A stretch of DNA of 15,525 nucleotides from UBA10161 sp964581105 (lineage in GTDB: Archaea; Micrarchaeota; Micrarchaeia; Anstonellales; Anstonellaceae). Shown here one piece after another: positions 1-7,139 of this stretch. The translations under genes were made by a program, and so were the position numbers. The notes under the pieces are model-generated. The model saw only the letters and a program-made list of their open reading frames with translations, searched no databases and was not told the DNA's origin. The DNA is taken from the NCBI GenBank assembly GCA_964581105.1, contig CAZOMB010000022.1:1-15525 (forward strand). Direction: 5' to 3'. How positions within the stretch are numbered: the first letter of the stretch is position 1; each line of letters begins with the position of its first letter.

Positions 1-348
1 CAAGGTGTAGTTCTTTACATGAGGCAGGAAGGAAGAGGCATAGGGCTTACAAACAAAATCAGGGCATATTCCCTTCAGGACAAGGGGCTTGACACAGTGC
101 AGGCAAACCATGCGCTTGGCTTTCCCTCTGACTTAAGGGATTACAGCGCAGCAGCAGAAATGATAAAAGAGCTTGGGATAAAGTCAATTGTTCTGATAAC
201 AAACAACCCGGATAAAATGAAAAACCTGATAAAGCACAAGATAAAGGTCACAAAAAGAATGCCACATGAGTTTGGAAGGACAAAATACAACAAAGGCTAT
301 TTGCGGGTAAAGAAAAAGAAAATGAAGCACATGCTCTCAGAGGTATAA
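1..348 (+). CDS. ribA: GTP cyclohydrolase II, C-terminal part (5' end outside window)
   Basis: The reading frame is open from base 1, so the start lies upstream of the window; about 115 residues are visible. GTP cyclohydrolase II opens the GTP ring to give the first riboflavin precursor in the cytoplasm. Visible family motifs in order are YMRQEGRGIGL, the DTVQANHALGF block, PSDLRDY (its Asp and Arg match the catalytic Asp and Arg known in the family) and LITNNPDK (GTP contacts in the family). The tail around GYLRVKKKKMKHML matches the usual YLxxKxxKmgHLL ending, so the C terminus is complete. The zinc-binding cysteines would be in the missing N-terminal part. It could equally be the RibA half of a fused RibBA; the upstream sequence would decide. 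No gene overlaps its end, and a new promoter follows within 4 bases. Confidence 0.9.
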   Translation, partial: QGVVLYMRQEGRGIGLTNKIRAYSLQDKGLDTVQANHALGFPSDLRDYSAAAEMIKELGIKSIVLITNNPDKMKNLIKHKIKVTKRMPHEFGRTKYNKGYLRVKKKKMKHMLSEV

Positions 349-351
349 AGG

Positions 352-360
352 TTTATAATA
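352..360 (+). promoter_or_regulatory. TATA-like box for the 392 lipoprotein gene
   Basis: TTTATAATA lies just after the ribA stop. Its first base is 40 bases before the ATG at 392, which would put transcription start near 382 and leave a leader of about 10 bases carrying GGGGGG (381-386). The same 40-base geometry recurs at 1169/1209 and 8945/8985, which supports both the promoter and the start choice. Confidence 0.5.
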
Positions 361-391
361 TATGGATGGATTTGAAAACTGGGGGGATGAA

Positions 392-1156
392 ATGAAAATT
401 TTGATTGTTTTGGCTTTGTCTGTTATCATGCTTTTTGGCTGTACACAAGGGCAGACCGGGCAGCAAGTTCAGCAGCCGCAAATACAGGAACAGCAGCCAA
501 CAGGGCCTTCTGATCTGGCCCCAAGTGCACAGGAAAGCCAGCCTGAAGCACAGGAACAGGAGGAAGAGGAAGAAACTGGGCCAGAAGAGCAAGAAGTTGC
601 AGCTGAGGAACAAGAGCCAAAAAGGACCTGTTCGCTTACTTTGACTCCTGACACAATTTCTGCAGGAGGCTCAACTGACATTGGCTTTTCTGTATGGGAA
701 GAGGAACAAGGCCCAGCATTCACTTACAATTGCGGAGAGGAAATACTTGAAATATCAAGCGGAGGGCTTACAACCGGCTCAAGGCTTTGCCAGTTCAATG
801 AAGTTGGAGAGCATATGGTATGGATAAAAGCTGACGGGGAAATATGCGCAAGTGCTATGCTTACAGTGCAAGAGCCAGTTGTAGATCAAAGCTGCTATAT
901 AGAGCAGTCAAGCATTGAGAAAAACCTTGAGACATATTATTACAAGGCAACAGTGCATTTTGAGGGATTTAAGCCAGAGGACAAGCTGCAATGGGTGTGC
1001 GACTATACAACTGCAACAAAAACGCTTGGGGGCGATGAAATATTCGGCATGCCGCTTCAGGAAACAATCTCATGCAACTACAATTCACAGCCAAAGCTTG
1101 ATTACATAGAAGTCTCAATTGCGGGGGTTTCTTGCGGGAAAATTTCCACCCGCTGA
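392..1156 (+). CDS. Predicted lipoprotein with acidic Gln/Glu linker and two Ig-like regions
   Basis: The 254-residue product starts at ATG 392, preceded by GGGGGG five bases upstream. An in-frame ATG at 362 would place ten polar residues ahead of the signal sequence and overlap the promoter, so it was not used. Residues 1-17 form a lipoprotein signal with lipobox M-L-F-G-C (Cys17). Residues about 20-77 are a Gln/Glu/Pro-rich linker. The rest looks like two beta-rich Ig-like regions (about 80-160 and 165-250) holding eight cysteines (80, 114, 133, 152, 168, 203, 228, 248), consistent with disulfides outside the cell. I do not recognise a specific family. It precedes the propeller gene at 1209, which has its own promoter. 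The function is probably a surface-exposed anchored binding or structural protein. Confidence 0.75.
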   Translation: MKILIVLALSVIMLFGCTQGQTGQQVQQPQIQEQQPTGPSDLAPSAQESQPEAQEQEEEEETGPEEQEVAAEEQEPKRTCSLTLTPDTISAGGSTDIGFSVWEEEQGPAFTYNCGEEILEISSGGLTTGSRLCQFNEVGEHMVWIKADGEICASAMLTVQEPVVDQSCYIEQSSIEKNLETYYYKATVHFEGFKPEDKLQWVCDYTTATKTLGGDEIFGMPLQETISCNYNSQPKLDYIEVSIAGVSCGKISTR

Positions 1157-1168
1157 AGGGGATAAACC

Positions 1169-1176
1169 CTTTTAAA
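1169..1176 (+). promoter_or_regulatory. TATA-like box for the 1209 surface protein gene
   Basis: CTTTTAAA begins 40 bases before ATG 1209; the predicted transcript would start near 1198, exactly at the GGGGGG SD site (1198-1203). The box overlaps a short hairpin right after the preceding stop: AAGGG (1156-1160), loop GATAAA, CCCTT (1167-1171), which could mark the end of the upstream transcript. Confidence 0.5.
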
Positions 1177-1208
1177 CTCTTTGCGTTAACCAAAAGCGGG
1201 GGGATTTG

Positions 1209-3557
1209 ATGAAAAACCGGTTTGTCACATTAATAGTATTGGCAATGCTTGCAGCAAGCGTGTTTTCTGTTTATTATCCTGAAATTGAGATGAAAATTGA
1301 CCCTGGGCTTTTTGAAGAGATTCCTAAAGTTGGGACAGAGCCTGAGGCAGGAATGCTTGGGGGACTGGTAATAGTTCCAGGCATATTCCTTTTGCCCAAT
1401 ACAGTTGAGCTGTCTGCAACAAGGGAATTGCCAAGGCTATTGTATATTGAAGCAGCAAAAGTTTCATCATCAGACAAATATGACATTGTTGGGCATTATT
1501 TTGCAAAGCCAGTTGGAGAAACAGAATATGAATCACATATTTATGTTTACAGTGTTTCAGGTGGCACGATCAGCCTTGTTGCGCAAAAGGAATATCAATA
1601 CGCAGGCAGGGATACTAGGCTAGTGGATATTTCCAACCCCTATACAGGCAAGCTGATGATTGGCGGCTCATACCATTATTCATCTGGCAACTTTTACCCC
1701 CATCTGGCGCAAATGACCTATTCGGGAGCTTCGCTTGGCACCCCTGTTACGCAATCACTTTCAGGCCTCCCAACATCAACAAAAAGAAAGATTATTTCAA
1801 TTGACTCAGGAAATGTTGCAGGCGATTCATCTTCTGACACTGTAATGGCACTAAGGGAAGGCACAGGAGATGACACAGCTGCAGCAGTTGCTGTAAAGTC
1901 ATCTTTGGGAAACATGCACTACCCAGTTAGTGAGTACTATTATTATGATGAAGTAGTAGTTGGCGACTTTTCCACTGCATCAGGCAATGAGTTTGCATAT
2001 GTTAGCTATGACCCAGAGCTAAATAAAGTTGCAATTTACCTTTTCAAGGTTGAAGCAGGGGCAATTTCCAAGCTTTCAAGCAAGAAGTTTTTCACTTCTG
2101 ACAACCATGAGTTGCTAAACCAGAAGGCAGCAGCTGCAGACCTTGACAATGATGGCTATGATGAGCTTCTTGTTGCCGGAGCTTATGAAATAACCAACAG
2201 TGGCATGTGGGATTCATACTCTGACGCAGTGCAAGTATACAAGTACAGTGACACAACTGGCTGGTACATCAAAAACGAGTACCTTGATACAACTGGCAGT
2301 GACAATGGCGTTGCTGTTGACATCAGCGCAGTTGACATGGACAGCGACGGGGATTCTGAGGTCATTGCAATAAATGAATATTATTATGATGGCACGGGCG
2401 GCTCAGTTGCAAGGGTATTGGTGGACAAATACCAGTACAATGAAGAGTCAGACATGGAACACCTTTCAACTGCTGTTATTGCCCCAAGCAGCCCAGCGCA
2501 TGACAACTATTATTCGCACAAGTCATCAGCGTTTGCTGACTTTACAGGTGATGGCAGGACAGACCTTGCTTTGGTTTACTATGACAAAGCCGATACAACT
2601 TACAAGCTTGCAATTTACAAGCTTGGCAAGGACACAACAAAGCCAGAAGTTGAAATCACTGCCCCGTCAATAGACACATTTGAAAATGAAGGGGCACTCA
2701 AAGTTACTGTAAATGTTGAAGATGTTGCAAAAGTGGACGACTCATCAGTAAAAGTAAAGCTTACAGGCCCAGAAGGGTATGACTCTGGCTATGTGGCCAC
2801 TGAAAAATCAATGGTATTCTGCATTTTTGGCTTCAAATGCCCGCCAGGCACAAGCTATAATGCAGACCTTGACTTAACTGGACTTGAGCCAGGCGAGTAC
2901 ACAATAGGGGCAGAGGCAAAGGACAACTCAGATAACTTGGGCACAGACACAAAGGAAATTACAATTACTGCTGAGGGCGTAGAACCTGAGCCTGAAGAAA
3001 CGAATGCAACAAACGAAACAGAGATTGAGCCAGAGGTTATCCCAGAAGCAGAGCCTGAGCTTGAACCTGTTGCAGAGCCAGAACCAGAACCTTCTGTTGA
3101 AGCAGAGCCTGAGCCATCTGAAGAGGCTGAGGCAGAGCCTGAAGCAATTTCAGAAGAGCCAGAAGCTGCAGGAGAAGAGCCTGGGGAAGAGGCAACAGGA
3201 GAAGAGCCAGAGGCTGATGCACAAACACAGGCAGAAGAGCTTATCCAGGAGCTTGAAATAAAGATAACAGTTGCCCATGAGCAGGGCTATGACACAAGTG
3301 AAATGGCAGATGCTCTTGACGAGGCAAGGCAGCACCAGCAAGAAGGCAGGTATGTTGAAGCAGCCCTTGAAGCGCAAAAAGGGGTCACACAGGCAGACGA
3401 AGCCCTTGTTGGCCAGGAGCCTGAGCCAGATTACACGCCTTACTTGGTTGGAGCACTGATAATAATTGTGCTTGCCGTAGGATACATGATGCTTAACAAG
3501 CCTGCGCCAGCAAAAGCACCTGGCAAATCAAAGAAAGGCAAAGGGGGAGAAGAATGA
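1209..3557 (+). CDS. Membrane-anchored surface protein: FG-GAP beta-propeller, Ig-like domain, acidic stalk, helical domain, C-terminal membrane helix
   Basis: The 782-residue product starts at ATG 1209 (a TTG sits directly before it; GGGGGG at 1198-1203 fits the ATG). It has an N-terminal signal peptide (about 1-20). Residues about 75-470 hold beta-propeller repeats with calcium-type FG-GAP loops DLDNDGYDE (about 311-319), DMDSDGDSE (376-384) and DFTGDGRTD (444-452). Residues about 478-590 look Ig-like. Then come an 80-residue Pro/Glu-rich stalk, a helical segment (about 671-737), one transmembrane helix (about 745-762) and a Lys-rich cytoplasmic tail. This is the layout of an extracellular protein held by its C terminus. 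FG-GAP propellers are known from integrin alpha chains and many prokaryotic adhesins; the ligand is unknown. The stop overlaps the next start (ATGA), implying coupled translation. A shorter paralogue is at 8985. Confidence 0.82.
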   Translation: MKNRFVTLIVLAMLAASVFSVYYPEIEMKIDPGLFEEIPKVGTEPEAGMLGGLVIVPGIFLLPNTVELSATRELPRLLYIEAAKVSSSDKYDIVGHYFAKPVGETEYESHIYVYSVSGGTISLVAQKEYQYAGRDTRLVDISNPYTGKLMIGGSYHYSSGNFYPHLAQMTYSGASLGTPVTQSLSGLPTSTKRKIISIDSGNVAGDSSSDTVMALREGTGDDTAAAVAVKSSLGNMHYPVSEYYYYDEVVVGDFSTASGNEFAYVSYDPELNKVAIYLFKVEAGAISKLSSKKFFTSDNHELLNQKAAAADLDNDGYDELLVAGAYEITNSGMWDSYSDAVQVYKYSDTTGWYIKNEYLDTTGSDNGVAVDISAVDMDSDGDSEVIAINEYYYDGTGGSVARVLVDKYQYNEESDMEHLSTAVIAPSSPAHDNYYSHKSSAFADFTGDGRTDLALVYYDKADTTYKLAIYKLGKDTTKPEVEITAPSIDTFENEGALKVTVNVEDVAKVDDSSVKVKLTGPEGYDSGYVATEKSMVFCIFGFKCPPGTSYNADLDLTGLEPGEYTIGAEAKDNSDNLGTDTKEITITAEGVEPEPEETNATNETEIEPEVIPEAEPELEPVAEPEPEPSVEAEPEPSEEAEAEPEAISEEPEAAGEEPGEEATGEEPEADAQTQAEELIQELEIKITVAHEQGYDTSEMADALDEARQHQQEGRYVEAALEAQKGVTQADEALVGQEPEPDYTPYLVGALIIIVLAVGYMMLNKPAPAKAPGKSKKGKGGEE

Positions 3558-4102
3558 AGGCCCTTTTGCTTGTTCTTGCACTGCTTTTTGGCTGTGTTTC
3601 CCAGCCTGTGCAAGAGCCTGCCCAAGGCCCTTTACAGGAGGTTGAAGTGCCTCCAGTTGAAGAAGATGAACAAAAAGAGCAGACAGGGCAAGAGCTTCCT
3701 GATGAGGTGCCAGTCCCTCCTTCTGAAAATGAAACTAACACTACAGAGCTTGCAAACCCTGCTTCAGTTTATTGCATTGAAAATAACGGCACTCTTGAGA
3801 TGAGAACTGATGAATTAGGGACAAGCGGCTATTGCATATTTGAAAACGGGGCTGAATGCGAAGAATGGGCCTATTTTAGAGGCGAGTGCAGCCCATCTGA
3901 AGAAACTGATGCTGAGTTCCACCAATGCCCTCTTGAAAGAAGCGAAATCTGCACAATGGAATACAACCCAGTTTGCGGCCGCTCACTTGAGCCTACAGGA
4001 ACACCATATTACAAAGACTATGCAAGCCCGTGCATGGCATGCTCAAAAGACAGCAATGCAATTGGCTACTTTTATGGAACCTGCGAAAGCCAGGGCAAAT
4101 AA
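3554..4102 (+). CDS. Lipoprotein with DUF333 domain and Kazal-type inhibitor-like domain
   Basis: The 182-residue product overlaps the upstream gene by ATGA. The signal ends in lipobox L-L-F-G-C (Cys14), followed by a Pro/Glu-rich linker (about 18-65). Residues about 67-112 match the DUF333 pattern: ANPASVYC, a GGxLExR-like stretch (here NGTLEMR), GYCIFENG and CEEWAYFRGEC. Residues 125-177 carry six cysteines (125, 133, 141, 160, 163, 177). C133-x7-C141, Y156-x3-C160 and C160-x2-C163 fit the Kazal pattern, with EYNPVCG being typical. Kazal domains in eukaryotes inhibit serine proteases; in archaeal lipoproteins the role is not established, so inhibition is only a possibility. The next gene encodes an exported peptidase candidate, an intriguing neighbour although of a different catalytic type. 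Confidence 0.8.
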   Translation: MKALLLVLALLFGCVSQPVQEPAQGPLQEVEVPPVEEDEQKEQTGQELPDEVPVPPSENETNTTELANPASVYCIENNGTLEMRTDELGTSGYCIFENGAECEEWAYFRGECSPSEETDAEFHQCPLERSEICTMEYNPVCGRSLEPTGTPYYKDYASPCMACSKDSNAIGYFYGTCESQGK

Positions 4103-4128
4103 AAACATGAGCTTCCATAATTTCCCCT

Positions 4129-5067
4129 ATGAAACTACTGGAGGCTAAAAGGAACAAGCTTCAAATACCTCGGCAAAAGGTTTTCAAGCCTAACCTGTGG
4201 AGGCAAATAAGTGCCCTTACAGGCACAGTGGCAATCTCATTTTTTCTTTCCAGCGAACATGCAAAAGCGCAGGAAATAGTCCCTCTTCCGCCCCCTGACT
4301 CAACATATATGTTTGATGGCAGGCTGTTTGAAATCCTGGCAATGCCCTTTTTTCCTGCAAGCACAATAGAAAAAGAGGGGATAACTGTTCTCATGGAAAA
4401 GCCGGGCTATGAAAACAAAGTAGAAAGAATTACTGAGATTATCAGCGAAGTCAACCAATACCTTGAAAACAAAGTTAAAACAGTGGTGCTCAGGGACAGC
4501 AAAAATATGCCTCAGGACTGCAAAGGCTATGAGCTTGATGTTGTTGGCATGATGCATAACAGCACATTTTACAGTGTAATCAAGCTTCTTGATGATGGCA
4601 ATGAATTAAGGGCAAAAATAATTCCATTCCATGAGGCTTGCCACCATTATATTGACAATTGCAACAAAGACACCACCGGATTGGAAAGTGTTTACTGGGA
4701 AATCCTCAGGTTTGCGCAGCAAAACTCTGAATTGCATGAAAAAATGGCAACAAAATGGTCAACTGAAAAATGGCTTTTTGAAGGCAAGCCATTAATCCGC
4801 TTGTTTGATATTTCAACATTCATGCCTGGCTCTGACCCTTATGAAGGCCACCCATATGACTTATGGAATGACCTTGCTGCAAATGGCTCAGACATTTTGA
4901 AATTCTTTCACAAGCAGCTCTTCCTTGAGCTTGACAAAATAAATAAAACAGACCCAGGGCAGTACAAGCTTGCAATAAAAGGCTATAAGGAAATAATTGC
5001 TTTTTGGGGAGAAGACAGAATTTTCCCTTCCCAAGTATACAAGAGGCTGAAAAACGAAACTAATTAA
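4129..5067 (+). CDS. Putative exported zinc metallopeptidase (HExxH)
   Basis: The 312-residue product has a basic N-terminal extension (about 1-24), a hydrophobic segment (about 24-41) and a possible signal-peptidase site after A-K-A (45-47). The visible catalytic motif is HEACH at 168-172, the zinc-binding HExxH of metallopeptidases. Glu191 lies exactly 18 residues after the second His, the spacing of the third ligand in M1-type gluzincins, but nothing else resembles M1, so this is only a candidate. Asp/Glu residues in EGHPYDLWND (about 239-248) are alternatives. Cys131, 171 and 178 may form a disulfide or be free. The ATG at 4129 has no clear SD, and no alternative start exists before the signal. 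It lies 26 bases after the Kazal lipoprotein gene, probably in one transcript. The family is not recognised. Confidence 0.68.
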   Translation: MKLLEAKRNKLQIPRQKVFKPNLWRQISALTGTVAISFFLSSEHAKAQEIVPLPPPDSTYMFDGRLFEILAMPFFPASTIEKEGITVLMEKPGYENKVERITEIISEVNQYLENKVKTVVLRDSKNMPQDCKGYELDVVGMMHNSTFYSVIKLLDDGNELRAKIIPFHEACHHYIDNCNKDTTGLESVYWEILRFAQQNSELHEKMATKWSTEKWLFEGKPLIRLFDISTFMPGSDPYEGHPYDLWNDLAANGSDILKFFHKQLFLELDKINKTDPGQYKLAIKGYKEIIAFWGEDRIFPSQVYKRLKNETN

Positions 5068-5099
5068 ATCCTTGCCTGAGAAGCACTTTTGGTGAAGAA

Positions 5100-5318
5100 A
5101 TGGTTGTTAAAAAAACAGTTGGCTTTGCAGGCCAGCTTGGGACAATGATAGTCTCAAGCGCGCTGCTGGTCATCTTAGGGCTGATATACTTTATGGTCAG
5201 CCTCTGGATAATTAAGACCGGCTCGGCTATGCTTGGCTATATGGTTGAGGGCAACTGGGCTGTCCTTTCAGCCACAATCCTCAGCGTAGGCGGCCTAATA
5301 GGCAGAACAGACAGATAG
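5100..5318 (+). CDS. Small two-helix membrane protein, unknown function
   Basis: The 72-residue product starts at ATG 5100 with GGTGA at 5091-5095. A TATA-like TAATTAAAT (5061-5069) overlaps the upstream stop and sits at about the same 40-base distance from the ATG as other promoters here. The protein has a short basic N terminus, a strong hydrophobic helix (about 16-39), a second weaker hydrophobic segment (about 43-66) and an Arg-containing C terminus. I recognise no family. It is the last plus-strand gene before a convergent aminotransferase gene, with 34 bases between the stops. Confidence 0.6.
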   Translation: MVVKKTVGFAGQLGTMIVSSALLVILGLIYFMVSLWIIKTGSAMLGYMVEGNWAVLSATILSVGGLIGRTDR

Positions 5319-5352
5319 GTGTGCGTTTCCTTGAAAACGAGTGCCTATTGAC

Positions 5353-6525
5353 CTAGCAGTGCTTTTTCACAAATTCCCCTATTTTGCCCATTGCCTCTTC
5401 CAATTCTTCTGGCTTTGCAAGGAAAACCAGCCTAAAGTACTTTGCAGGCAAAACAGGCGAAAATGCTGTTCCTGGCACAACAAGAACGCCGGTTTCCTCC
5501 AAAAGAGAATAAACAAACTCCTTGTCTGTTTTGAATTTTTCTGTTTCAATTTTGGGAAATGAGTAAAAAGCAGCAGCAGGCTTTGCACAGCTTACCCCTT
5601 CTATTGAATTAAGCCCTTTATGCACAATGTCCCTTCTTTTTCTCAGCTCTTCCTTTAATTTTGGCAAATGGCTCATGGGCCTGGTATAAGCAGCCAATGC
5701 GCCTCTTTGCATTTCCCAGTTTACGCTCAATCTCTGGTTGCACAGCTTTACAATCGCATCCCTTAGTGGCTCCATTTCCTTGCCATGCATTGCAAGGTAC
5801 CCGACCCTTGAGCCAGGGTAAACAAAATTCTTTGAAATTCCGTTTCCTGAAATCAAGGGAACATCCTTTGCCAAGGTTCTCATATTAACTGAATGCTCAT
5901 CATCAAGGGTTGACTTGTCATAGATTTCATCTGCTATTATCGGCACCCCATTCTCCCCAGCAATATCAACAATTTTTTGCAAAGCAGACTTAGGGTAATT
6001 TACTCCGGTTGGGTTATTTGGGTTTATTACAACAATTGCCTTTGTTTTTTTGTCCATCTTTTTCCTGATATCCTCAGGAATTGGCATAAAATTCTCATCA
6101 GTCTGATAGAAGTTGTCAGTTCCCCCAAGCACCCTTGCTTTTGTATTGTAAAGCGGGTAACCAGGGCTTGGGAGAAGGATATTTTCCCCGGGGTTCAAAA
6201 GCGCCTGGAAAAGAAAGTCAATCCCTTCAGAAAGCCCTGAGTGAATTGTCACAAAATCAGAAGTTATGCCTTCAATCTTTGCTATTGCCTGCCTAAGCTC
6301 AGTGTCTCCTTCAGAAGCACAGTAACCAGAGTATTTTGGCTCATGCAAAGCTTCAATTATTGCATTTGTAACATGCTCAGGCGGCTTAAAGCCAAACTGG
6401 TTAGGGTCCCCAATATTGAACCAGTGCACCTTTTTGCCTGTGCTTTGCACTTTCCTTGCTTTTGCTACTATGTCCCTTATCTCATAGGAAACACAGTCCA
6501 TCCTGTCAGCAAGAACTACACCCAT
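5353..6525 (-). CDS. PLP-dependent class I/II aminotransferase, alanine aminotransferase type
   Basis: The 390-residue product is a fold-type I aminotransferase that moves an amino group between an amino acid and a 2-oxo acid, in the cytoplasm. Motifs visible (numbered from ATG 6525): NIGDPNQFGF near 38-47, SPGYPLY (120-126), NPNNPTG (168-174), DEIYD (199-203), GISKN with the PLP lysine at 232, PGSRVGY with Arg240, and FRLVFL with Arg365, the usual carboxylate-binding Arg region. The N-terminal VSYEIRDIV and NIGDP segments resemble archaeal alanine aminotransferases such as the Pyrococcus enzyme, hence the substrate guess; aspartate or other substrates are possible. The frame could extend to a TTG at 6570, but a TATA-like box 29 bases upstream of 6525 suggests a leaderless transcript starting at the ATG. 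Divergent from the 6645 gene. Confidence 0.88.
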   Translation of the reverse strand: MGVVLADRMDCVSYEIRDIVAKARKVQSTGKKVHWFNIGDPNQFGFKPPEHVTNAIIEALHEPKYSGYCASEGDTELRQAIAKIEGITSDFVTIHSGLSEGIDFLFQALLNPGENILLPSPGYPLYNTKARVLGGTDNFYQTDENFMPIPEDIRKKMDKKTKAIVVINPNNPTGVNYPKSALQKIVDIAGENGVPIIADEIYDKSTLDDEHSVNMRTLAKDVPLISGNGISKNFVYPGSRVGYLAMHGKEMEPLRDAIVKLCNQRLSVNWEMQRGALAAYTRPMSHLPKLKEELRKRRDIVHKGLNSIEGVSCAKPAAAFYSFPKIETEKFKTDKEFVYSLLEETGVLVVPGTAFSPVLPAKYFRLVFLAKPEELEEAMGKIGEFVKKHC

Positions 6526-6543
6526 AATCCCAATTTGGCATGA

Positions 6544-6554
6544 AATTATAATAA
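6544..6554 (-). promoter_or_regulatory. TATA-like box for the aminotransferase gene
   Basis: Minus-strand TTATTATAATT starts 29 bases before the ATG at 6525, the spacing expected when transcription begins at the start codon itself. This argues for the 390-residue form of the aminotransferase and against the upstream TTG. Confidence 0.45.
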
Positions 6555-6570
6555 GCCAGGCGTTTGGCAA

Positions 6571-6592
6571 TTGGCGTATATACTACGCCCAA
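6571..6592. promoter_or_regulatory. Palindromic operator candidate in the divergent promoter region
   Basis: TTGGCGTA, spacer TATAC, TACGCCCAA is an inverted repeat with a single extra C in the right arm (core GGCGTA/TACGCC at 6573-6578 and 6584-6589). It lies between the TATA box of the aminotransferase (minus) and that of the 6645 gene (plus), a position from which one regulator could affect both. No regulator gene is adjacent. Confidence 0.4.
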
Positions 6593-6604
6593 ATCAAAGG
6601 TAAA

Positions 6605-6611
6605 TTTTTAA
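6605..6611 (+). promoter_or_regulatory. TATA-like box for the 6645 gene
   Basis: TTTTTAA begins 40 bases before ATG 6645, matching the geometry of the SD-led genes elsewhere in the window, and is preceded by a purine-rich AAAGGTAAA that could serve as the TFB recognition element. Confidence 0.45.
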
Positions 6612-6644
6612 GCAGGTTATTTCAGAATATAGATGGGAGAGAGT

Positions 6645-7139
6645 ATGGGGCCAGATATACATTCAAACTGGAAGCCAAGTGATTGGACAACAGCATATAA
6701 CGCGAAACAGAGACGGGAGAATGATGGAGGGTCAATCCCGGGTATATTGGGTATTCCGATCGGGTTAGCTATCATTTATACATTTGTTTGTTTGTCCTGG
6801 GACTATAAGCCCGGAAAGTTCAAGTACTCACTAAAAGAAATATGGTGGGAGTTCAAGCCTATTCATCATCTTTTATTTGGGCCGACTGAAGAAGAATTAA
6901 AAATAAAAAGGATGCATAGAGAACAACAGAGAAAAATGCATGAAGAATGGAAGAACAAACAGCAAAAAAAGAACAAAGGAAAAGAAAATAAAAGAAAGAG
7001 AGGGGCGATTTTTGACAAAGAGGGCAGGGAATTTTACAAATTTGCACTTAGAGATACAGAAAAGGCAATTAGAATTAAAGAGAATTCAGTAATTAACTCA
7101 AAAATACCTTCAAAAGCTTTCTACTTTAACAGAGTTTGA
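6645..7139 (+). CDS. Single-helix membrane protein with Lys-rich charged tail, unknown
   Basis: The 164-residue product is read from ATG 6645, which has GGGAGAG about five bases upstream and a TATA box 40 bases upstream. An in-frame ATG at 6633 would add four residues and is possible. It has a polar N terminus, one hydrophobic helix (about 32-51), a Trp-rich stretch (KEIWWEF), then a very basic helical region (about 82-120) with long runs of Lys/Glu/Gln, and a mixed C-terminal part. I recognise no family. Its codon choice (for example GTT, GGT, TTA, CCG, ATC) differs by eye from the neighbouring genes, which favour GCA, CTT, ATA and AAG, so it could be a more recent arrival. Its stop abuts the stop of the convergent gene with no base between them. 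Confidence 0.6.
   Translation: MGPDIHSNWKPSDWTTAYNAKQRRENDGGSIPGILGIPIGLAIIYTFVCLSWDYKPGKFKYSLKEIWWEFKPIHHLLFGPTEEELKIKRMHREQQRKMHEEWKNKQQKKNKGKENKRKRGAIFDKEGREFYKFALRDTEKAIRIKENSVINSKIPSKAFYFNRV

Noticed and set aside
362..391. Ten-residue upstream extension of the first lipoprotein
   Set aside because: It would start in the TATA region and put polar residues before the lipoprotein signal; ATG 392 has the SD and the 40-base promoter spacing.
3004..3261. Gln/Ser/Leu-rich frames overlapping the Glu/Pro stalk of the first surface protein, on both strands
   Set aside because: They are out-of-frame readings of GAG/GAA/CCA-rich codons; the main frame has clear domains on both sides.
5329..5344. 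Small hairpin CGTTT/AAACG between the convergent 5100 and aminotransferase genes
   Set aside because: Only five base pairs; too weak to call a terminator although the position is suitable.
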